A DNA stretch of 64,000 nt, taken from the NCBI GenBank assembly GCA_963575645.1, contig OY754466.1:38844001-38908000 (forward strand), in the 5' to 3' direction. This document shows, piece after piece, positions 26,586 to 38,820 of this stretch (position 1 is its first letter; the number at the start of each line of letters is the position of its first letter). Under the pieces are notes generated by a model. The model did no database searches and was not told where the DNA came from. It worked only from the letters and a program-made list of their open reading frames with translations. The stretch comes from Xanthostigma xanthostigma (taxonomy: Eukaryota; Arthropoda; Insecta; Raphidioptera; Raphidiidae). Both the position numbers and the translations under genes were made by a program.

Positions 26586-26859
26586 TATATTAAGATATCC
26601 TTCTCTGTGAATTGCGCAGCTGCCAGATAGCGCTAGTAGTGCTGAATTTTTATTGGTTGGTCAAGTTTATTCACATGTCTATGGAAACACAAAATATCCA
26701 TGAGGGTACTATCACACACACACGGAAAAACGGCGGAAAACTGACGGATTGCATTTTTTTTATAATTTTGGTAGGCCCAACTCTTGTCTTTTGTCGATCC
26801 GTGGAGTTACTCCCGTTAACAAAAAATTAACATGCGGACCTTTTACAGCTTAGATTGTA
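26586..26859. other. unassigned sequence
   Basis: Nothing recognised between the two TIR elements. Confidence 0.5.
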
Positions 26860-26863
26860 GATA

Positions 26864-27429
26864 TGTTACGGTCTATATCCGAATTTGGTCAATGACCGAA
26901 ATAAATGCGAAAAACTAGTTCTGATCAACGAATATTTATAATATTTATAATTAATATAATTGTGGGATATTCAGCGTAATAATTAAGTACAAATGCAAGG
27001 TGAATTCGAGTCTCAACTAGTTCGCCTATTGGAGGCTTCTGATACAAAGAAACATAATTTTATGACGAAACATAATTACCTTACTACACTAGTGAGGTTA
27101 AGAAAGCAAATTTGTTGAAAGCTGGATTAAAACCTGTCTGCTAAACAATACAGAAGAATAAATCGCTTTGATGTAGTAAGTATCAGTAATGTGGAAAAGT
27201 TAATTAAAAAATGCAAAGAAGATTCCGATGCCATACTAGTACTTTCCATTCAGAAATGAACAGAAATAGTTTTGTCCAATTGAAAATGCGCAAAACTAGT
27301 TTTGCTCATTTTATAACACTCAATACCCGTTTAAATGTAAGATTTCGGGTTTGGGCAATATTCGTTAGTCAAAACTAGTTTTGCGCATTTATTTCGGTCA
27401 TTGACCGAAATCGGGTATAGACTGTAACA
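26864..27429 (+). mobile_element. Ginger-like element, long TIRs, TSD GATA
   Basis: The element starts TGTTACGGTC and ends GACTGTAACA, with TIRs of about 75 bp containing GGTCAATGACCGAAATAAATG. A 4-bp direct repeat GATA flanks it (26860-26863 and 27430-27433). TGT...ACA termini, long TIRs and a 4-bp duplication are the known hallmarks of Ginger-type integrase transposons. A decayed coding fragment is inside. The superfamily call is inference from the termini, because no catalytic domain is visible. Confidence 0.6.
26993..27259 (+). pseudogene. decayed coding remnant inside Ginger-like element
   Basis: A start at 26993 opens a frame reading MQGEFESQLVRLLEASDTKK onward for 41 residues to a stop. 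After two in-frame stops, a second stretch (QYRRINRFDVVSISNVEKLI then KKCKEDSDAILVLSIQK) continues to 27259. The charged, regular composition looks like an ancient protein N-terminus, probably of the element's own integrase or accessory protein. I do not recognise a domain with certainty. Confidence 0.45.
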
Positions 27430-27433
27430 GATA

Positions 27434-30400
27434 CACATGCGGTATTCAAATGAATAAAAATCACTTAAATTAATAATTTCTTTAAAGGCTAGACTATAGC
27501 AGACAATCCGGCGAATTTCTGGCGTTTTCCGTATAATGTGAGAGTATCCTTAAAAATGACAGGGCAGCCATGATGTTTTTGTTCTTTTAATTTCGTTTGT
27601 ACTTTGTGGCAGACATTTCTCAACGATATTATATTTGTGAATTTTCAACTGTATTATAATACGTGCGTGTATTCAGAGACAAGTTGTCTGTGTGTTTGGG
27701 TTTATTTATTTATTAAGTTTGGAATTAATTATCAACATGCCGTCAACAAAATGTCATCTTTGTGGTTATGGTGTAAAAATCAGTTGACCCCTTCGCCTGT
27801 TATTGATTTACTTAAGATTTCATGAGATAGAATATAATTATGTCATTATAACAACATTCCGGAACTATTTTTTATATTTTTCGATTACTTTGCTCTTCAT
27901 TTTATTATATTTGAAACTACTTTTCTGATTAGGTGTTTTATTTTTAAATATTGTATTTGTATTACTGTGAAATAGATGTAAGACCGCCATAATTTGATTT
28001 TTTGTGCATATTCTTTCAATAAACTATTAGTAAACGATTTACTTGTTTTTTTTCATTAAAAATTTTATAGAAAACTGAAAAGTAGCTAAACCTGTACCGC
28101 GGATTTTTGAATCGCCTTTAAGCGATGTGCGTGCCATCTATGCACCTTCTTCCAGTCCAGTCGACCAGTTGCGAACCAAAAATGTCAATGCAGTTGCCTA
28201 TCTCAACGGGTTATCTCTGTACTTAGTACTTACTTCACGCTATATTTAAAAATTTGGAGCGAAATTTTGTCTTAGTTTCATGGTTTTCCCCGAAATAAAA
28301 ATATATAACTGAAAATTGTTTCAAATGTAAATCAACAAAGGTTACAAAGTAAATTAAAAAACAATTAAAAAAAACTAAGATTTGACGTTAATTTATGGAA
28401 GTTAAATATTGTATTTATTATATTTTATATATGTTTCATTTGTGTATTATGATGACAAAATTTCACTCTGAACTGACGATCTTGTATAATTTGTTCACTA
28501 AATAGTTAGAAAGTATAAAACAATGAACTGGGCGGCAGTTAATTATATAAAAAATATTTACAAAATAAAAGGAGCAAATGAGCAATGTTTGTTGACTGAA
28601 CGTTTATAACCTATGAAGTATTCATTGTCGTACTTAACATAAATGAAATTAATTAATATTAAATATTTATATAACTTAACTATAATCAATTTACAACAGT
28701 GTATTTTTTTTAATCAAATAAAAACAATAATCTGATATTCTAATTTTGTGTCGTTGAATTAACAATAAGCTGACTTTGAAAGTGACCAATCTTTAATTGA
28801 GGTGATCAAACTATACAAAAATTGTTTATACTAAAATTTTATTTTTATTACTTACCTACTCGTAGAGGAAATGCAGCTTTTCATATCGCTTTTTAAAAAT
28901 TGTAATTGTTAGTTTATATAGAACGGTGACGTCATAACACTGGAGAGTAAATAATAGCTCTATTAATACAGTTGTCCTAAAATTGACAGAGTAGCAATAA
29001 TAAGTGAAGCTAAAACTCGGCACGTTATCCTATGTTAGAGATAGAGTCAAATATCGCTTCCGCGACGGTGCGAAGTTGTCGCCTCGAAGTTTCTCTTACA
29101 TAAAACTATATAAGATGGCGTACCAAATCAGCAGAAATTGTTTCGTCTGTTAGTGCCCTAAAATAATATACAAAAACTCGGGTCGCAGTGCCAAAACTCC
29201 GTCGGCAATATAGAGTATTTGTATTTATTATGTTACTTCAATTTGTTTTTGGACAAAACAAAAAATGTAATATATCCCATAAAATAATGTTTTTTTCTTA
29301 ATTACAATACCACTGTCAATCCAACATCTGCACCAAATGAAATACATAAGTAAATTCGTATCTACGAACTAGTGTTTTCATAAAATTTCAAGTCCGCTTC
29401 TGCCGGATCTTATAGATAACCGCCGAACTAATGTTTCGGGTCCGTAATGGCAAGTCGGGTTCGATCAGGTCAGACAACAGTAAGGGGATGTAAGAGATGA
29501 TTTTTCCTAGACTCGGATTTTCCGTTTCTGCAATTTTTTTTAATTCAGTAAAATTTAATTCAACTTGATTGAATCAATCCCTCCTAGTCCGGTTTTTCCC
29601 TCAACTACTGGATTCGTTCAAAAGGAACGGATCCGGGTGGTACAAAAACAAAGAAAACACGTACCACAACGTTATTAAAATACCAATTCGTTCCAGCATG
29701 TTAATCAGACTGTCAATATTTTTAAAAAGTGATATGAAAAAGTCAGATTTCCTTACCCATAAAATATCTTTCTTAAATCATTTATTTTCATACCTAGTTT
29801 TTTTTTTTTTTTGGAAGAATTCTTCATATCATTTTTGGCTTTGGTACTTCGTCCAAATTTGCACTGAAATGAAAATATTCAACTGGATTGCATTTTGCAA
29901 TGTAGTTAATAATTTTTAGTTCCGTGTAAAAAAAGTTGCACTTAATTCTAATCCTGCTTAGTTATTCAAAGTCTTTTGTGTTCTTGTTATATTTTTCTGC
30001 ATGCAGACCTATCGGCACTCAATTATAATTTTTGAATAACCCAGAATTAAAATCTAATTGATTTGTGTTCAAATTATATTAGGCAACGTTTCTTTCTCGA
30101 TTACTTATATTTGTTTCTAATTGTTGTACTTTATAATTCCACTAAGCTTAACAAATTCAAAGGTTCACAGTTAAGATTTTTTTGTCGTTTCCCGACAGAT
30201 TTATATAAAATACTAAAACTATATTTTTCTATCTTTTCTTTTCTTTAGCACATCAATCAACAACGAGAACCCAAATTAAATTTAAATTTTTAATTATTTT
30301 TTAATTAAACAAAAAATGGATGTGTACATAAAATTAAATTAATTTTAAAACAATGATTTGAAAATGAATTGTCTTTTTGTTAGATATATCTTCCGAAATT

Positions 30401-31495
30401 AAAATAGTAAATATAAATTAAAAGATTTACAAACAGTTTTCTGAAAACTGCTGGTATTATTAATATAAAAAGAATTGAAAATCTAAAACAGAATCCAAGG
30501 CTGATTGTCATTCGTCATTCATTTTTCACTCTCAACCTATGTACTCGGTTTTTGGTGCCACGTTCAATTCCTTTCAAAGTACATTTAGCACTGAATTGCC
30601 CTGAAAACCACGTTAAAATTCAGTGCTAAAAGTATTTTTATCTCAAATTAACTTTAAGGCCCAACCAAAAATCGAGAATTAGACTTTATATTCAACTTCC
30701 AAAGTCAAAAGTGAACCTACAGATTTGCATTTCTTATTTAAAAATGTCTTATGTATAAAAAGACGCGTGCTTCCAACGCAAACACCTTCGAACGCCTTAA
30801 TCTATTACATATCTGTTCTACCTTCGGGATGGTAAGGTAACGCATACTTCGATTTTTGACATCAGGATATGCCCTAAAAGCCCCAATTACAAATCTTATT
30901 CCTTTTACTTATCATAAAATAACACTATCTATTTCATTGATTTTTTTAAATTAAGAATTAAAATAATTTAAAATTATTAATAAGAACAGTAAGAACACTA
31001 AGTCATTGTTAACTTGATCAAAAATTGATAAATGAAATATAATTGTTATTTTCCGCCACTTTTTAAATATAACTTAAATGGTGTAAGTGCAGAGTTAAGC
31101 ATTACTATGTTCAAATTGTACCCGTCCTTCCACCACGTGTTACTGCACTCCCACCGTCTACGTTCCACCACATGCGATATTATTCACGACTTGTACACCA
31201 TTTATAGAAATGAACCTCGCCTGTTTAGCGTCTATAAATTACAATGTAATCTCTCGAGTAGTTTTATTAAGTAATTTGGATCAACTGATTTTTTTTAACA
31301 GTATCTCATTCAAAATCGATTTTGGTGTACAAAACGAATAAAATTGCGTTTGTATATTCAACATAATATATTATTGAAATATCAAATTTTAATTACGTAA
31401 GGTTCATGATATACAAATATATAGCAATAGTTTGCTATTGTTATTATAAACCACGCGTTGTACACTATAAGAAACATGTTTTTTTTCAAACAATC
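27434..31495. other. long AT-rich gene-free stretch
   Basis: No gene, RNA or named repeat. A short frame starting at 27737 (MPSTKCHLCGYGVKIS, then stop) has two cysteines spaced like a zinc finger but is only 16 codons. 28900-29200 is less AT-rich without a recognisable product. The 116-residue frame at 29569-29919 has no domain and biased composition. Confidence 0.5.
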
Positions 31496-31566
31496 GTCTT
31501 TGTCGGGACTAAAACCCGAAACTTCCACTATCGCGGCGGTTGAGTTATCATTTACTCTACCATGAC
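31496..31566 (-). repeat. tRNA-like SINE head, copy 1
   Basis: On the minus strand a tRNA-like fold is visible. Outer acceptor pairs GTC/GAC, a D-stem GAG/CTC and a perfect T-stem TCGGG/CCCGA around TTTTAGT (box B-like GGGTTTTAGTCCC) can be drawn. The anticodon loop is not canonical and the acceptor has mismatches, so a working tRNA is unlikely. Related copies lie at 58545-58617 and 63460-63534, which suggests a tRNA-derived SINE family. Confidence 0.55.
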
Positions 31567-33531
31567 ATATCCGAACAATTAATTAATCTTATAATACAGC
31601 ATATTTGTGACTATTTCACACCCACCAAAGAACGTTTAATTGTAACAATGCGTGTTTTATACAACAATAGCGCACACTGTGCTAAGTAAAATATATATTA
31701 TGTATATAATGAAATAAAATTCGTTTCTACTTAATGTCTTTGAAATGGCAAGTAAAAAGTATGCAGAGAAGAGTGACCACAATTTGTTACCTTACATTAT
31801 GAACATGTAAATAATTATAATTTATTAAAAATAAGTGAACTACTGGCCTGTTACTGTTAAAAATGAGAGTAAATTTCTAAAATGATTAGTTAAGTAATTT
31901 TTAAATAGAACTACAATGTGCATTTGTTTGAGAAAATACTTGATTGTGCATAATAATAAAACATTTAGGAATACAATAAATTTTTTTAGAAATACTTGAG
32001 ATAATTTTCTAGTAAAATAAATATCAAAAATTAACAAAAAAAAAATGTTGCATAATTTTTTTTGGCTATTATGTACAAAAAGATAATAGAATATTCAATT
32101 TCATTAACTAGCCGTCAAATTCTGTTGATTTTTTTTATAAATGACACACACCAAAGAAAAACAAAAATCTTGTTACCCATTACCAACTAAGCGGTCCTAA
32201 ATGTCCTAAACGTGCATCTAAACACACAAAAATCGAAATATGAATTACAAAAATAAAAAAAGGTAGAAATTTTTCCTCCTATCCTTAAATATTTTTTTTT
32301 AATTTACGTAATATTATCATTTCTTATAGTACTAGTGTGTTTTCCTGCAGTTCAGGATAAACCAATACTATTACCACAAACATAAAACAAACGACTATCT
32401 ACATCTAATTATAATTTTATTTATCTATGTAACATTAAGCTAGACATATTCAGCCTAACTCTGAATCGATTTTTGTTCATTTGTTGCTGTGTTTCAAACT
32501 GTAATACATAAGACGAAAATTTTCAAACAAAACATTTTTAACTTATCATAAGATTATGAAACAGTAATGAAAATAGTCAGCATAAAATGTACGAATTCGA
32601 TCAAACAATTAGGCTGAACCTAAGTAATATTTATTGAATACACTTATATACAAATTATTTGCAATAATAGTTGTTTCGTCTCTTTTTTTTTCAATAATAA
32701 TTTTATTAATTAAAAGTATAAACTTTTAGTGATTTTTTTGTTTGCACCATTATGAGGATATGTTTTTAGTATCTTTATATAGAGAGTAAGTATAGAGAAT
32801 AGTTTTACAGATTGCGGAAAACAAGATTTCAGGATTTTTTAGGTATTATTGTTATTTATTATATATAAACGTCATTTTGTGGTATGATAATATTGATATG
32901 TAAAAAGGACTAATTCACTGTTTATTTCGTCGTCGTACTGAAACAAATGCAATATATAAAAACAGTTGATAACCAATATTTAAACATCTGAATATCATCG
33001 TATAAAAAATATAAAATATTAGAAAAAGATATTGTATTTCTGATTTGCCACTTTTTGTACTAGTCTAGCGTTTATATTTAAAATATAAAATTTAAAAGCA
33101 TTCTACATTCTAAATCACATTAATTATTATTATCATATTAAAAACTTTGACAACTTGATAAAACCAATTGAGCTAAATCTAAGAATTGTGTGTTCGAATG
33201 TTTTTCAGATAATTTAAAGGAGTGGTTTCTTTGAGATATATATTTAATTTTCTTTAAAATAATAATTGTTTTCATTTAAATATGTTGGTTATATTTGTTT
33301 TCGCTGACAACGACAAATTTAAACAGTAAATAAGTCTGCGCACAAATAGGGGAAGTGTAGTGTGTTTTTTTAGTACAATCGATTCGATTTTGTTACTGAT
33401 TTCTACACAATATTAGTGATCTAATGGAGAGGCACTATAGAGTATAGAACACTAGACTATCTAGATATCTAATATGAGGAAAGTAGTTCAATAAAGTCAA
33501 TACAGTAAATAAATTAATAATATAACATCTG
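31567..33531. other. AT-rich gene-free stretch
   Basis: Nothing recognisable; strongly AT-rich throughout. Confidence 0.5.
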
Positions 33532-33690
33532 TTACGACCAATTAGGGACGTCTCCAAAGTATCCCTCGATATCGATCCATTCGTAGCTGTTCCATATTTC
33601 TCCAAATTTCATCAAATTAGAATTCAAATCTTTGATTAACGTCTGAATAGAACTCTTCAAGTAAATAAAATTGTCGACCAATTTTTCTCA
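33532..33690 (-). pseudogene. short unidentified ORF running out of a Penelope-like repeat
   Basis: On the minus strand an open frame of about 50 codons ends with TAA at 33532-33534. It includes SSIQTLIKDLNSNLMKFGEI and ends DIEGYFGDVPNWS. The upstream part lies in the repeat shared with 38003-38050; the downstream part is unique to this locus. The composition (W, Y and D residues, amphipathic pattern) is more protein-like than other short frames nearby. I do not recognise it. It could be a chance frame, a retroelement remnant or the end of an unknown exon. Confidence 0.25.
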
Positions 33691-34106
33691 GACCATACGA
33701 TATATTGACAAAAATGATAAAAATACAAAACAATATAATGCTCAATTAGATACCGAAAATTTAAGTAAAATTTATGATATTATTTTGAAATAATTTTTTT
33801 TTTTTTTTTTAATAACTTTTTCTTTATGGGTACTTTGATATCCATGACTAAGTATTAAAAAATTATTTGTTATTAATTTTTCATTAATTTGTTTGATTCT
33901 TTCAAACTTCATCATTTGTGTAAATAAATAATAATTAATAATTTAATACTAATTAATTTTTATATTTTTCTGAAGAAGATCCAAATCCGGATCGAAACGT
34001 CATCTTGTGTTATATTGTTTTGTATTTTTATCATTTTTGTCAATATATCGTATGGTCTGAGAAAAATTGGTCGACAATTTTATTTACTTGAAGAATTCAT
34101 CAAATT
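33627..34106 (+). mobile_element. Penelope-like 3' remnant, foldback arrangement
   Basis: Left (33650-33745) and right (34000-34103) segments are inverted copies sharing TTACTTGAAGAATTC/GAACTCTTCAAGTAA and GGTCGACAATTTTATTTAC. Between them, on the plus strand, is a CTGAAGA...GAAACGTC hammerhead-like core. The same block occurs on the minus strand at 38003-38166. Hammerhead-type motifs are established as part of Penelope-like elements. No reverse transcriptase is present here. Confidence 0.6.
33970..34002 (+). ncRNA. hammerhead-ribozyme-like core
   Basis: CTGAAGA (33970-33976) fits the conserved CUGANGA box. It is followed by a 5-bp stem II GATCC/GGATC with loop AAATCC and GAAA at 33994-33997, then CGTC as a possible cleavage triplet. 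Stem I is weak here, so activity is doubtful. The call rests on the core pattern and its recurrence, not on a covariance search. Confidence 0.45.
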
Positions 34107-34604
34107 AGAGTTGATAAAAAAGCCTGCTTTTCTTACACAATATACCTTATTGGTCGTGGTGTAGACCTTCTGGCCACTATTTTTTATTCTAATTCTAGCT
34201 TTTCTTAATCGGGCTTAAATTCGGGCATGACAGTGTGGGCAAACAGTTTTCCAATCTCCCGATAACCTGGCTATAATATATTAGTTTATTACTGGGAACT
34301 TTTGTGATTCTAAAAATAGTTTCAAACTGCTAAGTTTAGCAATTATTTTTACAACCCGAAATGCGTTTCTATCTTCATTAATTTTGAATAAAACGCATTT
34401 CATTGAAACAGCCTTACTTGAATTATTAACGAGGGTAGATACTTTAGAGTCTTAATATTTTTAGTTTATGATATTTTACTCATTTGTCGAGGATTTAATA
34501 AGTTAGTTGATAAGGCAGCAAAGATAAAATTGCAGAACTATTTAATTGTGTTTGGTGAATGCTTCACTCACTTTATATGAACTCTACCACTTACATAATA
34601 CAGT
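34107..34604. other. unassigned AT-rich sequence
   Basis: Nothing recognised. Confidence 0.5.
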
Positions 34605-35253
34605 GTGTTCACCAATAGCAGGTACAGTAATAATTCTTGTATCCTACTAATATAGATACAAAAAAAGTTTAAATAGTTTTTTTATTCAACTCGAAATTTA
34701 CTATCGGAAACTGCTGAGGTATATTTCTTTCTACTTCAAACTCAACCGTAAGTGTACATACATTTTTTTTCAAATGGCAACATATATTTATTTTACATAT
34801 TCGAAATCTCCATTTTTTATCTCTATAAATTCATATACAATTTTCATAATGTTACATAAGAAAATATTCGAGAAAAAGTTATCAATTTATTAAATAAACA
34901 AACAGTAATCATTATTTTTCATAAAACTCCAAATATTAATAATAATTATTATATACTGTTTGTTTAATTAACAAATTAATAACATTTTTCTCGAATATTT
35001 TTTTATGTAACCTTTTGACAATTTATATATGAATTTATCTAGAAAAAATAGCGATATCGAAAAAGTAAAAAAAATATATGTTGTCATTTGAAAAAAAATG
35101 CATGTACACTTCCGGTTGATTTTGAAGTACAAAAAATTTATACCTCAGCAATTTCTGATAGTAAATTTCGAGTTGAATAAAAAACTATTTAAACTTTATT
35201 TCGTGTCTAGTACGATACAAGAATCATTCACTGTTGCCACTAACGATGAACAC
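34605..35253. mobile_element. 649-bp foldback element
   Basis: Long imperfect inverted arms. GTGTTCACC...ATTCTTGTATC...AAAGTTTAAATAG on the left is mirrored on the right. The complementarity continues through the ATTCAACTCGAAATTTACTA segment, CATTTTTTTTCAAATG and the AATATTCGAGAAAAA segment to a centre near 34935. A partial copy is at 18558-18649. No coding sequence. Confidence 0.8.
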
Positions 35254-36312
35254 TAGTGTTTTATAATTTCAACTGATTTTATTATAGTTCATTAACGATT
35301 AGAATTATAAAAAACAATAACGCAATCTTTTTTATTTTTTGTTTCATAAAGTGCACACACTTTAGAATAAATTACCGTAAGAGAACATAAAGTGACAGTG
35401 AAAGCATTGTTGAAAGCAAATTTGTCATAGATCAATTGTTTGAACAAAGTCATTCGAATAAAAACATAAATTGAATGAATTATCGAATAAAACTTGCTAT
35501 CCACTACGAGGGAAGCTGTCTTGCTCTATCGTTAGAAGTTCCAGCAAGCCATTTACATTAGGTGTCTTTTTCGTCACGTGACTGATGGCGCGAAGTTTTG
35601 AAAACTCCGAAAACAATATGGCGTTTTTTGAAAAAAAAGGAATATGTATTTTTTCCTTAAAGTTGATATTTCGGGAGTTTTTTAAACAAATCGAAATAAA
35701 ATGATGCAGGTATTTCTAAAATTCTAACGTTGCGTTACGTCACGTTTATTCGAACCCTCTCACCCCTCTACGTCACATATCATTACGTAAGACTATTGCC
35801 TCCATCCTCCCTTTTTGGAGGGCTCCTGATGAAGTTCCATAAAGTATACGGAACGTTCAATATTCAATTAAAAACATTTCTCCAGTGTTATTTTTTTTAT
35901 AAATGTCGAAATACCTATAATAATCTATCATTAGTTATTATTTTTTTTAAAGATTGGCAACAAAGTGATCTGTGAAAATCTGCTTTCAGGATACTTATTC
36001 TCAAGTTAAAATTGGAAAATCTCTTTTAAGACAAGCTAAATGCCACAGAAAAAACCATCAATAACTTTTTGACTTTTGGAGTATGTTATTTAAAGTTTTC
36101 TTGTTATAAACTGAATATACCTAATATTTGATTTGCAAACCTTTTCTATGTAAATGGTATGATATAGTGTAATATAGTGTTTTTAAAACATTACTATGCA
36201 GTCAAGTTTACAGCTTATGTCTAGAAAGAATAAGCCTAGAAACCTTCGAAATGTCATTTTAAAAACTCCTTGACTGTTGCATAAAGATGCTTGTTGAAAT
36301 TTTAATGAACTT
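35254..36312. other. unassigned sequence
   Basis: No gene recognised. 35725-35860 is locally GC-richer (TTGCGTTACGTCACG..., TGGAGGGCTCCTGATGAAG) and could be part of a repeat. Confidence 0.45.
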
Positions 36313-36606
36313 GGGAGCGTATTCTCAACTTTTTTTCGTTATATAACTAGTGGAATGGTTATATTGCTAGCACTCGTTATTATTAGTCAGTGGAGGAGAA
36401 TTTCAGCTTCGACTAGTAGATCCATTAAAAAAGTTGAATGGCGCATGTGCGCAAAATCGCGTGTTTTTATTAAATTGAGCTTTTATAATGGATCTACTAG
36501 TCGAAGTTGAGTACCGCTGAAAATCCCCTCCACAGACTAATAATAACGAGTGCTAGCAATATAACGAATTCGCTATTAAAACGAAAAAAGCTGAGAATAC
36601 GCTCCC
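36313..36606. mobile_element. 294-bp foldback element
   Basis: Inverted arms begin GGGAGCGTATTCTCA and end TGAGAATACGCTCCC. They continue through TATTGCTAGCACTCGTTATT and TCGACTAGTAGATCCATT. Loop around 36432-36465. No coding sequence. Confidence 0.85.
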
Positions 36607-37333
36607 TGCTGTTCAGTTAAAATTGCAGTCGAATTGCTTAAAAATCATTCCTACAAATATTTATTGAGTATATTTCATTCACAATAAAATACATTGTTCC
36701 TTATTTCATTTCTTTTTTGGCTGACATCAAAAACCTATGTTTTATTGCGACAAGTAAAAATAAACTGTAGGGTTATTTGCATAAGAATGAAATCTTATTT
36801 TGAAACCAAATAATTTGTTCGGTTCTGAAGTCTACGAGATTCGCCATTTTTAACTCGATCAAACACAGTTGGCTTATAAATGTATAAGTGTGCTTTGGTA
36901 TTAAACTGTTGTGTGATGAATTTCATTTAAATTTTATTTCATTTGTTAATATATTAATTATTATTAATGACATAATAATATAGGCCTAATAATACTTGAA
37001 AATTGCGAACTAAAAATATACATGTCATTTTATGAGATGATTTCAAACTCTTTTAATAATAATTCTACTATAAAATATTAAAAATTTTACAATACGGATC
37101 CACAACGTTCGGAGTCATTCTTCAATTTTGATGACCATATCCATCCTGGACAAAATTAGTGCACAGTCATATTTTTAGTATTGAAGGAATTTTTGGAACG
37201 GAAGTATGTTTTATTTTCTGACGTAACCGCGGTCCGCTGAAAATTCCCAACGAAAATTTAAAAGCAGCTATCGAAATTCTATTCGTGATATTTTTTGCAC
37301 ACTTTATCGACTTTAAATTATATAACTAAACGA
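36607..37333. other. unassigned AT-rich sequence
   Basis: Nothing recognised. Confidence 0.5.
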
Positions 37334-37607
37334 CAAGAGCGTAGATATGGGCGGGTAAAGGAGGTAATTACCCCCCAGGATCATAATAATAAAAAAATAA
37401 AACTGAAAATAATACAAATACCTGCCTAAAAAATAAATTTTAGAAATACTTTTTGAAAAGGAATTTGTAAAATTAATTTGGGAATTAATATTTTGCTCGA
37501 CACCTTCCTTCGTGCGTATGCTTGTGTAATATTAATAAAACTTTAAAAAATATTGATTTTTTTTGCTTTACCCCCCCAAAAAAAATATATATATATCTAC
37601 GCCCTTG
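37334..37607. mobile_element. MITE with CAAGRGCGTAGATAT ends
   Basis: The left end CAAGAGCGTAGATATGG is mirrored by the right end CAAGGGCGTAGATATAT on the opposite strand. The inside has GTAATTACCCCCCAGGATC and, near the right end, TTTACCCCCCC. A partial copy lies at 50113-50290 in an ace-1 intron. No clear target duplication and no coding sequence. Confidence 0.6.
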
Positions 37608-38002
37608 CTATAAACAATCATTGTGAAAAAATTTTTAAATAGTTCTACAGTAGAATTAGGTGAGCAGTCGACATTTAAAGCTGGTTTCCATGTACACTGG
37701 AGTCACCACCGGCATCGGTGGAAACGAAACTTAACATCGGGCGTCACGTGACCGCTGTTTTCAAACGCGCGCGCCATTTTTGACTATACACGTTATAACA
37801 AACATACATGTCACGTGTGCAATTCCTAACGTCGCATTGCAGTGTACCTCGCATTAAAGTGTCTGTCCTTCCTAAATATTGTAATTATTGTGAGTGATGA
37901 TAACTTTATGATATGCCGAGATAACGCAAGGATAGTTAACGAGAGTCGAGAAGATATTTAAAACATTCACTTTAAGACTTTAAGTATTAATTAAGAAGCA
38001 AA
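37608..38002. other. unassigned sequence
   Basis: No gene. GC is higher around 37690-37800, with CGTCACGTGACCGC and GCGCGCGCC motifs. Confidence 0.4.
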
Positions 38003-38166
38003 TCTTTGATTAACGTCTGAATAGAACTCTTCAAATAAATAAAATTATCGACCAATTTTTTTCAGACTATATATTGACAAAAATAATAAAATTGTAAATC
38101 AATATTTCACTAGATGCCGTTTCGATCCGGATTTGGATCTTCTTCAGAAATAATCTAAAAAATATA
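38003..38166 (-). mobile_element. Penelope-like 3' remnant, second copy
   Basis: The reverse complement matches the 33.6-34.1 kb remnant. CTGAAGA (38141-38147), GATCC/GGATC stem II and GAAAC (ending near 38119) are followed by ATTGGTCGATAATTTTATTT and the TTGAAGAGTTCTATTCAGAC segment. The match to the other copy stops abruptly at about 38004, marking the element edge. Confidence 0.6.
38117..38147 (-). ncRNA. hammerhead-ribozyme-like core, second copy
   Basis: CTGAAGA, the 5-bp stem II GATCC/GGATC with loop AAATCC, and GAAAC are identical to the 33970 copy. The possible cleavage triplet is GGC here, not GTC, which would not fit the usual NUH rule, so this copy is probably inactive. Confidence 0.4.
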
Positions 38167-38820
38167 AAAATTAATTAGTATATCTACTTATTTTCTAATA
38201 GTTTGAAGTTTGAATTATCGAAATATTAATGAAAAATTTTTCATTAATATTCCTTATGCTTTTTGTGAATTATGTGAATAATTCAATGCATTTCTTTAAT
38301 TGGCTGCTAGTACAAAAATACTTGAATTTTGATAAAAATTATTAAAAATCATAAAAGCGCCTTCCAGGTTTTAGAAAACCAAATTGCGATAAAAATGAGA
38401 GAAAAAGTTTAAGAATTCTGTTTTGTATTTATGAACATTTGAATCGTTTTTGTCGTTCATTATTCTTGCGTTTTTCGTTCATAAAGATGCACCTGCCGTT
38501 CAATTTGAATCCAAAAATAAATTCGTCTTTTTTTATTAGGTTTTCTTTAATGTACTACAAATTGTGCGTACATATTATTAATTCTTGTTCAAAAAGGGAA
38601 CATTATTTTAGTATTAACGATTCAATAAAATATTTAATGCAATCATACCAATCTAATTTATACTGTACGCTACTTAAATACAAAAATACGATATATGCTG
38701 ACATCTATGTAATTACTCGACATAATAATTATACTGAGAATTGCACATTTTTTTTAGAATTTTAAAAATGAACCAATTAAAATAACATAACTAAAACGAA
38801 CATGTATGCATATAGTCCAA
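38167..38820. other. unassigned AT-rich sequence
   Basis: Nothing recognised; the 108-residue frame at 38439-38765 has no domain and low-complexity composition. Confidence 0.5.

Noticed and set aside
27737..27785. A CxxC-containing start (MPSTKCHLCGYGVK) as a zinc-finger gene
   Set aside because: It stops after 16 codons and no continuation in another frame was found.
29569..29919. A 116-codon plus-strand frame
   Set aside because: No domain, F/S/N-rich AT-driven composition, no splice context and no similar frame elsewhere in the window.
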